NCBI RefSeq assembly: GCF_003201205.1
Contig: NZ_QICN01000001.1
Span: 620,001 to 684,000 of the forward strand
DNA: 64,000 nt
DNA from: Sinimarinibacterium flocculans
GTDB taxonomy: Bacteria > Pseudomonadota > Gammaproteobacteria > Nevskiales > Nevskiaceae
Direction of reading: 5' to 3'
The first letter of the stretch is position 1, and each line of letters opens with the position of its first letter. Position numbers and translations under genes: made by a program. Shown here in pieces: positions 44,301-52,210 of the stretch. The notes below the pieces were generated by a model, which did not search any database, was not told where the DNA came from, and saw only the letters and a list, made by a program, of their open reading frames with translations.

Positions 44301-44369
44301 TTGCGCTCTTTCCGCTAACAAGCAGCAAGATGCACAAACTGAGAAACGGGGCCGCGAGGCCCCGTTTTT
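44283..44369 (+). ncRNA. tracrRNA
   Basis: 44290-44308 (19 bases, CCGATTGGGAATTGCGCTC) is the exact complement of the repeat core, flanked by a G-U-compatible change and a mismatched bulge, then GCGG-type pairing near 44312. A short nexus hairpin GCA-GCAAGA-TGC follows, then an intrinsic terminator ACGGGGCC-GCGA-GGCCCCGT-TTTT (44346-44369). Length is about 85 nt, short for II-C. It sits divergent from cas9. Confidence 0.92.
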
Positions 44370-44574
44370 ATGTCGGCAGACGAGATCCGTGCGGGCGAGC
44401 GCGCAGAACGGCAAAGCCGCTCGATCGACCCCCACCCCCACGTCCAATGGCAGCTTTGCGGCGGTATTTTCTCGGCTGACGACTTCCGCTTCGGGTTGTA
44501 AGGGGTCGGTGACGGCTGTGGAGGACCATCTTCGCGAGTTCGCCCGCGGTGAGTGTCTTTGTGGCGGCTTGCAT
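44368..44574 (-). CDS. Possible small ORF downstream of the 256-residue gene
   Basis: 68 codons beginning four bases after the preceding minus-strand stop (MQAATKTLTAGELAKMVLHS) and turning Arg/Gly-rich and unlikely after residue 30. It ends against the tracrRNA terminator. It may be the start of a gene truncated when the CRISPR locus arrived, or chance. The rest of 44370-44578 shows nothing else. Confidence 0.3.
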   Translation of the reverse strand: MQAATKTLTAGELAKMVLHSRHRPLTTRSGSRQPRKYRRKAAIGRGGGGRSSGFAVLRARPHGSRLPT

Positions 44575-44578
44575 GATC

Positions 44579-45349
44579 TCAACCCGGGGGAATGCCAGTC
44601 GAGGGCAGGAGCGTTCCTGAACTCCTGTAGCGCGCGATCAGCGTCGATAGCGGAGTCGTCTTCACACCCGTCCGAACGCACCGCTCCAAGCTTCTCGTCC
44701 AGGGGTACGGAGATCCGTTGGGTGCCCGACAGAGAATGGCGTCAACGCAGCCGCGCAGCATTGCGATGTCTCGAACACATAGCGGGAAGGCATGCAGGCG
44801 ATCGATTTGATGGGCAATGACTCGCACTTCGATTTCGGGGTATCTGCTTGACTCTGCGAGATCGATGTTGCGGTTGAGGATGTTCTTCGCGGACGGCCTT
44901 AGCGCCCATGCTCTCCGGCAGAAAAGTTCCGCGTTCAGCTTCATTTGCGGCGTTTCGAAATCGGAGGGTCGGTCCGGGAAGCATCGAACTGCGGACGACA
45001 CTTCAATCAGCACCTTCCTCAGTTCGTACTTATCGCCCCAAGGCGCAACGAACAGTTCGTCTCGGGTGTCCATGAACAACAGGCCCTCGACCGGTTTCGT
45101 CGACAGCAGCGCCCAGTCGATCGAGTGAGCGTGCTGCGCATGTGCAATCAACAGTCCACGCGCGCCTCGGGGCTCGTGCTTCGGGCCGGCGAGCGGGCCG
45201 AGGGTTTCAAACTTCATCAGCAGTTCCTCTATCTCGTAGGGATGGGCAGATCCGTATGCAATGAACGGATATCGGGGTAGCGCTGCTTTAAGGTGCGCCA
45301 TGGCTCGAGGCTGAAAAAACCAGACGAGTGGATCGAAGGTGCTGGACAT
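44579..45349 (-). CDS. Hypothetical protein next to the CRISPR locus
   Basis: 256 residues, no domain I recognise. It is soluble, with WFFQPRAMAHLKAALPRYPF near the start, an Asp/Arg-containing middle (LLFMDTRDELFVAPWGDKYE) and many scattered Cys in the C-terminal half. A ribosome site GGAGATTCC precedes the ATG. It is read in the same direction as, and about 90 bases after, the terminator of the candidate large RNA, so it may be regulated by or co-inherited with that element. Function not inferred. Confidence 0.55.
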   Translation of the reverse strand: MSSTFDPLVWFFQPRAMAHLKAALPRYPFIAYGSAHPYEIEELLMKFETLGPLAGPKHEPRGARGLLIAHAQHAHSIDWALLSTKPVEGLLFMDTRDELFVAPWGDKYELRKVLIEVSSAVRCFPDRPSDFETPQMKLNAELFCRRAWALRPSAKNILNRNIDLAESSRYPEIEVRVIAHQIDRLHAFPLCVRDIAMLRGCVDAILCRAPNGSPYPWTRSLERCVRTGVKTTPLSTLIARYRSSGTLLPSTGIPPG

Positions 45350-45446
45350 TGGAATCTCCGTTTGCAGTGGGCGATGCGTGGGAGGTACCGGGCGTCCCGA
45401 TGCGGGGGAATTCGATGTCTCGATTGGGCGCGGCGGTGTAAGAAAG

Positions 45447-45475
45447 GTCCGATCGAGCCACAGGCTCGATCGGAC
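45447..45475 (-). terminator. Strong terminator hairpin of the candidate large RNA
   Basis: Perfect 13-bp stem GTCCGATCGAGCC / GGCTCGATCGGAC with a three-base loop. On the minus strand CTTTCTT follows; on the plus strand there is no T tract. It sits 98 bases before the next minus-strand gene. Confidence 0.8.
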
Positions 45476-45560
45476 TGGATAAGAACATCAAACGAAATGG
45501 CGGCGCGATATGCCGTCGCTCACTGCCGGCGACCATGTGGACTGGTCGCGTCCTCCCGAA

Positions 45561-45608
45561 TTAGCGCGTCGGGTCGCGGGCGAAGGGAGCCACCCGTGCA
45601 TTACGCAT
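45561..45608 (-). CDS. Possible 15-codon ORF inside the large RNA
   Basis: AGGAGG six bases before ATG, then MRNARVAPFARDPTR and TAA. The ribosome site is the best in the region. It may be a leader peptide, or the SD-like sequence may be part of RNA structure. Confidence 0.25.
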   Translation of the reverse strand: MRNARVAPFARDPTR

Positions 45609-46787
45609 TGCACACCTCCTGAACAATTGGACATAGAACCCGTTTCACTGGGGCCTGTACGTCGCAGACCGAAAGGGAATCGACAGCACCACCTGTTGCG
45701 ATTCCGGCCACGGCACCACCCGTGTGCCAGCTCCTTCTCAGCCGCGCCTTCCTGCCACGCTCGGTTGAGGAATCACCCTCCACACCTCTGCGCTCGCTGG
45801 GGACTTTCGTACCCGCCGAATACCGGCGGATGGACACGTGTTTCGACTGCATCGCACGTCATCCGCTCCTACTGATCCCCGCTCTTACCAATGGGGTTGG
45901 ATCCGGTGCCACCCGGCACCCACTGGTTTTTCCCGCGTTAGAACGCAGGTTCGCGGTTTAGCCGCTCAACATCACGACTCAAGTAGACCCTCTGGGTCTC
46001 CGCCTTTCGGCTTTCGGCAGCCCGAGCTTCCCAAGCAGCTGCTTACTCCTTTTCGTCGCTTCCATTGGCAGTCGCCCCAACTGAAGTGGGGACGACGGCA
46101 TCACCGTTACTCACGGAAGCATCCTTCTCGAGGACGCTGTTACACGTTTCAGCTATCACAGACCCCGCCGGCTTTCGCCCGCGGGTGCCTCCTGTCGCCG
46201 GCCTCGGCCCTCGCCGAAACCGCTAGGCCGGATCGCTTATAGGCTTGCGCCCTTTCGCCATCCGCACGAACCCACGTGCCGCGCACACGTCCGACCGTTG
46301 CCGGCCGCCCGTGGGTGGGACTGGCTACCCACTACTCCTGCGTCCGGGTTGGCATCGTTGCCGATGCGCCCGTGTCCGCGTCGCCCACGCTCAAAAATGC
46401 CGCCATCGATTGGGTCATCGCGGGGAATTTCACCCCGCGGTGCCCGTTGCCACGACGCGAGCCCTATTAGAGGCACGTCGCGACGGCGAGCTACCGCAGT
46501 TGGCGCTGCGGTGCTGGTGCACCGAACGGGGGCGTGGCTGCCCCGTTCGCAGGTCGGGTGGTTGCCCGACGAGAAAGCGGGTTGGTGGCCGCGCCCCGAA
46601 AGTCCGAGGCATTGATCAGGTACCGGCCGCGCAGCAAGGCTGAAATTGCGGCGCCGTGAGCCGTCCCGGCAGGTCCCGGAATGGTCGCGTGCCCATCAGG
46701 TACCTGTCCGGTGTGAGCGTGCGCGCGAAAAACGCGGAAGCTCTTTTGACCTCCTCGCATGAATCCCTTCCCTATAGTGACTTCGCA

Positions 46788-47558
46788 ATGCTCGACCCCG
46801 AGGTTCCTTCGTCCGTGACGGCCGCAATGCTGGATCTGCAGCACTGCATCTGCCGCGGTTATCGCTTCTACGTGACCGGCATCGTGCCGCTGGAAAAAGT
46901 GCAGGCAATGGTCCAGCGCTTCGCCGAGCGATACGAGCTTTCTGCTGGCAAGGACCGCCGCCACTACTTGCGGAAATCGGGCATTGCACGGTTCGATCTT
47001 GTCCTGTTTCCGCGTCCCGGCGAGACGGCATTCCAGTTCTGGCTGCTTAAGACCGAAGGGGATGATCCGCTCGCGTCTCTGGAGCGATGGCGCGATGCCC
47101 ATGCGGACTATCTGCCGTGGATCTGGCGCTACGAACTGGTCCGGCTTCCCGTGCCGGTCGGCCTGCAGAAGCGCTATCGCAAACCGCTCGAGGACCCGCG
47201 CGAGGCAAGGCGGACGCAGCGGATCCGGCCGGTGACATGGACGTGGCGGATTACAGCCCAGGCCATGGATACCATCCGTGCCCGGATCCGCTCGGCTGTC
47301 CAGCGTCCGGACGCCGAGCTGGAGCAGCTGCTGCACGGCCTGAAAACGACTCCCGGATTCCGCGGCAACCGCGACCAGCTTCGCCAGCTTTTCTACTACA
47401 TCGTCGAGCAATCGAAGAGGGCCGGGCGGCCCGTTCCAGCGCTGCCCAAGACCATCCGTTGGGTGCGCCCGATGCAGGTGGCTCGTGTGCCGCTTTCCGC
47501 GATTGTCAGACGCCATCGCCGCGGCGCACCGACATGGTTTGCTGGGCACAAACCGTAG
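46788..47558 (+). CDS. Hypothetical island protein
   Basis: 256 residues from ATG 46788. Conserved-looking core CICRGYRFYVTGIVPLEKVQ, KDRRHYLRKSGIARFDLVLF, FQFWLLKTEGDDPL and WRYELVRLPVP, then a helical region and a basic C-terminus (IVRRHRRGAPTWFAGHK). The pattern resembles uncharacterised proteins carried by integrative elements of gammaproteobacteria; I know no function. TATAGT ends ten bases before the ATG with no Shine-Dalgarno, so the message may be nearly leaderless. A longer frame back to 46656 is less likely. The gap 47559-47780 holds nothing clear. Confidence 0.65.
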   Translation: MLDPEVPSSVTAAMLDLQHCICRGYRFYVTGIVPLEKVQAMVQRFAERYELSAGKDRRHYLRKSGIARFDLVLFPRPGETAFQFWLLKTEGDDPLASLERWRDAHADYLPWIWRYELVRLPVPVGLQKRYRKPLEDPREARRTQRIRPVTWTWRITAQAMDTIRARIRSAVQRPDAELEQLLHGLKTTPGFRGNRDQLRQLFYYIVEQSKRAGRPVPALPKTIRWVRPMQVARVPLSAIVRRHRRGAPTWFAGHKP

Positions 47559-47780
47559 CGGTGCTGGCCTCTGCGGCGATGCCGAGCCGGTTGCGCCAGA
47601 CGCGGCGATGAGTGGTTGCAATATGCCCCTCGATAGCGGGCACAACGACGGCGTGAGCACGATCCGGCGGGCCCGTCGTTCAATAAGTTTGCAGCGGCAA
47701 CAATCGCCGTCGCCCGGGTCGCGGAGCTCTCTGCGTGATGGCCGGTACCTTGGAATCAGGTCAACACGGAAATCATTTCA

Positions 47781-47981
47781 ATGCAGCTGCAACTCAGTCC
47801 AAGAAAAGTGCGGGTCAAAATCGCCGTCATGCTGGCGGCGTCGATCGCCCAGGATCTCGAGTCCGTTCGCCGTGCACTTGTCGAAAACGGCTACGAGGAC
47901 GACCTCGAGGAGCGTGTGGGTAACCTGGTGACAAAATGGGTTGGCGCCGCCAAATCGCAGATGAATCAGACGGATAAATGA
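47781..47981 (+). CDS. Small hypothetical protein
   Basis: 66 residues, MQLQLSPRKVRVKIAVMLAA then helix SIAQDLESVRRALVENGYED and VGNLVTKWVGAAKSQMNQ. Mixed-charge, probably helical and soluble. Codon use is gene-like. First of three small ORFs in one direction. Function unknown. Confidence 0.55.
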   Translation: MQLQLSPRKVRVKIAVMLAASIAQDLESVRRALVENGYEDDLEERVGNLVTKWVGAAKSQMNQTDK

Positions 47982-47989
47982 CAAAAGAT

Positions 47990-48024
47990 GGTACCCGGAA
48001 AAAATCTTTATGAAAACGGGTACC
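47990..48024. promoter_or_regulatory. Inverted repeat, operator-like
   Basis: Arms GGTACCCG (47990-47997) and CGGGTACC (48017-48024). The right arm falls between a weak TTTATG and GATAAT (48030-48035), a possible -10, ahead of the 31-residue gene. Suggests repressor control or a hairpin. Confidence 0.4.
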
Positions 48025-48063
48025 TGTGAGATAATTACTCCCCTAAAAACGAAGGGAGGAACC

Positions 48064-48159
48064 ATGAAAGGCAGTCACATTATCTTCGGCGCGGGTATGG
48101 TCGCGGGAATGGCCTTGGCGGGCCTGATTCAGCTGGTTGTCATGGGGCTCGGCGCTTGA
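48064..48159 (+). CDS. 31-residue hydrophobic membrane peptide
   Basis: ATG after GAAGGGAGGAACC, a near-perfect ribosome site. Product MKGSHIIFGAGMVAGMALAG followed by LIQLVVMGLGA: one Gly/Ala/Met-rich membrane span. It is too short for most gene finders. It overlaps the next ORF by four bases (TTGA). Could be a small membrane subunit or a type I toxin-like peptide; nothing decides. Confidence 0.55.
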   Translation: MKGSHIIFGAGMVAGMALAGLIQLVVMGLGA

Positions 48160-48560
48160 CGAGACCGCGCAAGGGCACAGCCTCATCTGCCAAGGAAAGG
48201 AACGCACCAACAAGAATTCCCCGGGCATCCGCGCTGGCAGCCCGATTCCTCCGGACCGTTGTCTGGCTCGTTCAGTGGCGGAATCCACTACAACTGCTGC
48301 ATCGGCCGGATACGCGCACGCTCGTAGATGAGCTCATCTGGGCCGCGCTGGCCGGTGTACCGGCGGTTGTCATCTTCCTCAAGCTCGAAACGCCCGCGCC
48401 GTTCGCGGCGGCCGCGGCGGTGTCTGCTGCGAGGATCGTGGTGGCGCTGCAGAGCGCATGCGGCTTGCGGCTCCGCCACGCGCCGCTTCAATTTCTCGGA
48501 ATTTACGTCCTGTCAGCCGGACTCGCCGGGACGTGGACATTTGCGCTGCTGTCTACATGA
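48156..48560 (+). CDS. Putative small membrane protein
   Basis: 134 codons from TTG overlapping the previous stop. A basic N-terminal ~45 residues, then three hydrophobic stretches (LIWAALAGVPAVVIFLKL, FAAAAAVSAARIVVAL, LGIYVLSAGLAGTWTFALL). The start is weak but coupling is plausible. Function unknown. The gap 48561-48900 carries two copies of the AT-rich motif described at 48680. Confidence 0.45.
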   Translation: MTRPRKGTASSAKERNAPTRIPRASALAARFLRTVVWLVQWRNPLQLLHRPDTRTLVDELIWAALAGVPAVVIFLKLETPAPFAAAAAVSAARIVVALQSACGLRLRHAPLQFLGIYVLSAGLAGTWTFALLST

Positions 48561-48679
48561 TGCGGCAGTCCGCACGCCCCGACGGAAGACCTACAGCATC
48601 GGCCTTTGCTTTGTGCTCTAGCATCATCATGTACACGAGCATCGAAACCGTTGCGTCGCCGTCATTCCGCGGTCGGTCA

Positions 48680-48780
48680 GTGCTCTACTATAAACATGCA
48701 AATTGGGCCGGCGGGATCGCTTCAGCGCAATTCGGCGCGGCGGCGGGGCTTCCGCGGCGAGTGCTTTATTATTCCATTGC
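48680..48780 (+). repeat. Two copies of the island AT-rich motif
   Basis: 48680-48700 GTGCTCTACTATAAACATGC and 48761-48780 GTGCTTTATTATTCCATTGC, both on the plus strand, 81 bases apart, before the membrane protein at 48904. They match the pattern GTGCTnTAtcAAAATAnnGC found in two clusters further right. Confidence 0.5.
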
Positions 48781-48903
48781 ACGATCAGCGCATGCGGCGT
48801 GCAGCTCACGCAACGCGACCGATCTCCGGCCGGCGCTCCGGATTGATCGGCCGACTGCGGCCGAGGCCGGCGACCCTGCCGGTGTCTTCGGGGTACGGTC
48901 GTG

Positions 48904-49794
48904 ATGCCCCGGTTCGAGGTCCTGGCGTTCATCGTCGCCTGGGCGCCGGCAGCACTGTTGCTGGCGGGATGGGTCGTGTTCCGGATTCCCCGTCACAACC
49001 TTCCGCCACCGCTTCGCATCGCCCGACAGTGGTGGGGCCTGATGTCGGTGGTTCTGATGACGACCGGCGTTTACGCATTCGGGATCGCGATCAACGACGG
49101 CGATCCAATGATCGGACGCTTCGCGTTGGTGGTCCTTGGGAGCGGAGCACTGTGGGTGCCGGCCGCCTTCCTGTTCCTGGGCGTGAAGCGGGCGGCCGCG
49201 GATGGCGCTACCGGACGCCCGCCACACCCACGCGCCGTGCGTGCTGCGCTAATCCCGTGGTGGCTCTACTGGCTCGCGGGGATGATGTTCGTGGGGTACG
49301 ACGTCGGGCGCGACGAGGTGGTCCGGCTCGGCGCAATGCTTGCGGGTCTGACAACGCTGATGATCGGGCAGGGGTTGCTGATCTCGCTCGTTCCGAACGC
49401 CGCGCGGCGCGCCAGGCACCGCGCGCCGCAGCGGCAGCGTCGGCGGGAGGCAGGCCCCGAGGATGCGAGCGTCGCGTACGTGTCCGCTGGGGCTGCCCTT
49501 GCGCCGACGATGGTCGACGACTTCGATCCGTTTGCGAACGCATTCGCCCCCGGCGGTGCCGGGCTTGCGCTGGATGACAGCGAAAGCCGGGCGCGCTACG
49601 ACGAGTTCGATTCGTTTCATCCGTGGTCTGAGGACCACGCCACCGCGACCACGACGTGGGACTTCAATCCTGCGAGTGGCCTGCCGATGTTCGACGGGAC
49701 GATTGGCGTTGACGTTGCGGGCAATCCGTACGGAATGGATGACACAGGGTTCGACTTCGACCCGTGTGGTCCGATCTGCGGCGGGGATTTCTGA
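48904..49794 (+). CDS. Island membrane protein with acidic C-terminal tail
   Basis: 296 residues. Membrane spans at about 8-27, 45-65, 75-95, 120-137 and 145-165, then a basic loop (RARHRAPQRQRRREAG) and a ~120-residue acidic tail ending TWDFNPASGLPMFDGT, GVDVAGNPYGMD. That last pattern (NPxxGLPM...GxDxxGNPYG) recurs in small uncharacterised proteins of integrative elements. GTG at 48901 precedes the ATG directly. Function unknown. Confidence 0.6.
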   Translation: MPRFEVLAFIVAWAPAALLLAGWVVFRIPRHNLPPPLRIARQWWGLMSVVLMTTGVYAFGIAINDGDPMIGRFALVVLGSGALWVPAAFLFLGVKRAAADGATGRPPHPRAVRAALIPWWLYWLAGMMFVGYDVGRDEVVRLGAMLAGLTTLMIGQGLLISLVPNAARRARHRAPQRQRRREAGPEDASVAYVSAGAALAPTMVDDFDPFANAFAPGGAGLALDDSESRARYDEFDSFHPWSEDHATATTTWDFNPASGLPMFDGTIGVDVAGNPYGMDDTGFDFDPCGPICGGDF

Positions 49795-49863
49795 TGCAGC
49801 CCCGGAGACTGGGCAAGTCCGTTACTGCGACGCAGCACGAGGACCGCAGATCCGCATGCCAAA

Positions 49864-50024
49864 GGCGATATCAAAATATTACACAGCGGCCGCGCCATGC
49901 GCCGACCGGGCCGCAGTATTTTAGTAAAGCACTGATCGCGTCTGATGCAGCGCACGTGCTGTATTAAAACATCGGACTGCCACCACCGGTCGCGCCCGGA
50001 ACCCGGCTCTATTTTGATAGAGCA
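49864..50024. repeat. Left four-site repeat module
   Basis: Sites at 49864-49883 (+), 49913-49932 (-), 49956-49974 (+) and 50005-50024 (-) of the motif GTGCTnTAtcAAAATAnnGC. Plus/minus pairs ~49 bases apart form large imperfect inverted repeats. The last site covers the stop codon of the XRE gene and is itself palindromic (CTCTAT-TTTG-ATAGAG). Confidence 0.6.
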
Positions 50025-50296
50025 TTTGACTGTCGCCGCGCACGATTGGCCGGCGAGCGGGTGAGGTTCTGGCGGGTCATCGCCACCATGGCCTCCGGTG
50101 ACGTGTCCAGCACGGCGGCCAGCCGGAAGAGTGTTTCCAGGGTCGGCTGGCGCAGCCCGCGCTCGAGCAGCGATACGAAGGTGCGGTCGACACCAGCCGA
50201 AAGCGCCAGGGCCTCCTGCGAAATTGCGCAGGCGGTGCGGCACGACTTGAGTGCAAGTCCAAATGCGCGGCGGATCCGGTCTGCGTCCTGCTCCAT
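50009..50296 (-). CDS. XRE-family transcriptional regulator
   Basis: 95 residues. Helix-turn-helix: ISQEALALSAGVDRTFVSLL then ERGLRQPTLETLFRLAAVLD, the typical lambda-repressor-like domain. It probably represses or activates neighbouring genes, perhaps through the AT-rich motif that overlaps its own 3' end. Start MEQDADRIRRAFG at 50296; an upstream in-frame ATG at 50332 is less likely. Confidence 0.82.
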   Translation of the reverse strand: MEQDADRIRRAFGLALKSCRTACAISQEALALSAGVDRTFVSLLERGLRQPTLETLFRLAAVLDTSPEAMVAMTRQNLTRSPANRARRQSNALSK

Positions 50297-50446
50297 GCCC
50301 GCAGCGTGGTGCTGGCGAGACCATGGGTCCACGGACTATAGTCGCCAGAAAAGTTTTGACAGGCCTTTGCTGGTAGAGGGAGCAACGGCGGGTTCAGTAG
50401 GTGGCCAGGGAGCGGCGTCGGAATCGATACAGAACGGGAGGGTGCT

Positions 50447-52207
50447 ATGACAACGTGGATCTTGAGAGCCCTTGCGGGGCTGCTGTTCACTGGGGCAGCA
50501 CAGGCGGGCACAACCATCATCGAGCCGCCGGTGGGGTCGAAGGCGCTGGTTCCGCTGCTGCCGCCATACGAAGCCCATGTGCTCGACATGACGGTCCCAA
50601 AGGGCGCATTCGCGCGCCGCACGATTGGCGACTACGTGGTGTTCAGCCAGACCTTCGAATCCGATACCGCGGAGTCGATTGGCCTGCGTCTCGTTGACAT
50701 GGCCCTTCCGGAGGGCGCAGCGCTGGTGCTGACCCACGTCGGTGTGGACCGAGCACTCCCAGCCAAGTGGGCCTCCCGCAGTTCCGTGTGGCTACCGGCG
50801 CTTCGTCCTGGCACCACGCTCTCTGTGCAAGTGCCGAAGGCTTATTCCGACATTGCTCGATTCTCCGTCGGCGCGGTGGAGTACCGATCGCTCTCCAAGT
50901 CGCCGAAGTCGCCCAATCCCGGAGTAGATTCGATCAACTATTCGTGTATTCGCACTCCGGCACTTGACCTCAGCGCTCGATCGGTCGTCAACGTGCGCAT
51001 CGCAAAGCGGGACGTCACATTGTTTTGCAGCGGCACTTTGATGAACAGCGCAGCGGTGGATTACAAGGGCCTCATCATGGGCGCCGCCCACTGCGAGGAT
51101 GACCCGGACATGCTGGACAACAATCGAGTGGAGTTGGAGACAACGGAGTTCCGCCAGTTTACGTTTGATGGTCAGGTGGACTGTGGAAGCCCCGACTTCG
51201 ACATCCTCGCGCTTGGCCCGCAACTGATCGAGGCGACTGTGGTGGGAATGGCGGGCGACACGATCCTGTACGGTCTTCAGGAGCCAATCCAGCCCTCGTT
51301 CAACGCTCAGTTTGCGGGTTGGAATCGCTCGGCGACTGGCGCTGGCGCCGGGGGCGCTGGACGGCTTACGCAGTCCTATTCCATCCATCACACGTCGAAC
51401 CGTCCGCGCCAATGGTTTCGGGATACCGACGGCCACCTCGAGGCTTCCTCGCGCCCGAGGTTCGACTGCACAGACGTGAACTCAGGTTGCTTCATTTGGA
51501 TCTCGATTGCTGAGGACTCGGCCCAAGATGGACTCGTAGGTCCGGGCTCAAGCGGTGCTCCGATCTTCGACGGCGACGGGCGCGTTGTCGGCCAGATCGA
51601 AGGTGGCATCAACGAAGACATCCCAGGTGGCATCGGCGTGAGTTCGCGCGCGCTGGCTTCTCTGTGGGTCGACAATCTCGATGGCGCGCGTGCGATCGTT
51701 TCGGCTCTCGACCCGGCCGATTCGGGCATCGTCACGCTGGATTCCGTTGCACTGCCTCCCGTCCCGGCGCCGACGTTGTCGCTGGCGGTGAACCCTACTC
51801 AGATTCAGGTCGGGGGCGCGGTTCGCCTTACGTGGACTTCGGAACAGGCGGACTCGTGTTTCTCTTCTGGTGCCTGGGCCGGCAACCGTCCCCCAAGCGG
51901 CGAAGTGGAGTTAGTCATGGCGCAAGTCGGTACCAGCGAGTTCACTCTGGCCTGCTCCGGTGACGGTGGCGATGTCGAGCAGACTGTTGCTGTTGAGGTG
52001 GTTGCCGCGCCGGCGCCGACCGCCGCGCCTGCGCCGACGCCGACGCCGGATGTTGGCGATGGGGGATCAGGCGGCGGGGCCGTAACGTTCGTATGGTTCG
52101 GCCTGGCGGCTGCGATCGTGAATGCAATAGTGACAGCTGTAGGGCTGCGTCGACGGCGATTGTTAATGGTCCGAATGCACGCGATCTGGGAAAGGATCTG
52201 GTGCTGA
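50447..52207 (+). CDS. Secreted trypsin-like serine protease with GlyGly-CTERM-like tail
   Basis: 586 residues. Signal peptide to AAQA (residue 20). S1 peptidase residues His215 (GAAHC), Asp252 or 250 (SPDFDILAL) and Ser369 (GPGSSGAPIF), as in lysyl-endopeptidase-like enzymes. An Ig-like or Cys-containing domain at ~455-520 is followed by a Pro/Ala/Thr linker and GDGGSGGGAV, a hydrophobic helix and RRRR: the GlyGly-CTERM layout, here with ~17 extra residues after the Arg cluster. Surface or secreted enzyme carried as island cargo, divergent from the XRE gene. Confidence 0.85.
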   Translation: MTTWILRALAGLLFTGAAQAGTTIIEPPVGSKALVPLLPPYEAHVLDMTVPKGAFARRTIGDYVVFSQTFESDTAESIGLRLVDMALPEGAALVLTHVGVDRALPAKWASRSSVWLPALRPGTTLSVQVPKAYSDIARFSVGAVEYRSLSKSPKSPNPGVDSINYSCIRTPALDLSARSVVNVRIAKRDVTLFCSGTLMNSAAVDYKGLIMGAAHCEDDPDMLDNNRVELETTEFRQFTFDGQVDCGSPDFDILALGPQLIEATVVGMAGDTILYGLQEPIQPSFNAQFAGWNRSATGAGAGGAGRLTQSYSIHHTSNRPRQWFRDTDGHLEASSRPRFDCTDVNSGCFIWISIAEDSAQDGLVGPGSSGAPIFDGDGRVVGQIEGGINEDIPGGIGVSSRALASLWVDNLDGARAIVSALDPADSGIVTLDSVALPPVPAPTLSLAVNPTQIQVGGAVRLTWTSEQADSCFSSGAWAGNRPPSGEVELVMAQVGTSEFTLACSGDGGDVEQTVAVEVVAAPAPTAAPAPTPTPDVGDGGSGGGAVTFVWFGLAAAIVNAIVTAVGLRRRRLLMVRMHAIWERIWC

Positions 52208-52210
52208 TCG

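Larger units (their letters stand above)
45440..46610 (-). ncRNA. Candidate giant structured noncoding RNA (~1.17 kb)
   Basis: No plausible gene in 1.4 kb, but a dense series of perfect hairpins. In plus coordinates: 46553-46570 (6 bp), 46523-46549 (9 bp), 46493-46512 (7 bp), 46419-46439 (7 bp), 46352-46367 (6 bp), 46164-46185 (two-part stem), 46002-46011 (3 bp), 45986-45998 (5 bp), 45905-45920 (6 bp), 45813-45829 (6 bp). On the minus strand the loops are GNRA: GCAA at 46358-46361 and GAAA at 46173-46176 and 46005-46008, which sets the strand. A 13-bp terminator ends it. Size and density resemble ornate RNAs such as GOLLD or ROOL, but I cannot assign a class. The 5' end is uncertain; no clear promoter was found in 46610-46780. 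Confidence 0.6.

Noticed and set aside
38606-44369. Subtype II-A or II-B assignment
   Set aside because: No csn2 or cas4 is present and Cas9 is compact, so II-C fits.
45838-46242. 134-codon plus-strand ORF inside the candidate RNA
   Set aside because: Composition rich in Arg, Pro, Ser and His without gene-like codon use; it runs through perfect hairpins.
45440-46610. Group II intron, group I intron, RNase P RNA or tmRNA
   Set aside because: No domain-V-like AGC...GTTC hairpin with GUGYG end, no group I core words, no RNase P core (GGAAAGTCC...) and no tmRNA ends or tag frame were found; no reverse transcriptase lies nearby.
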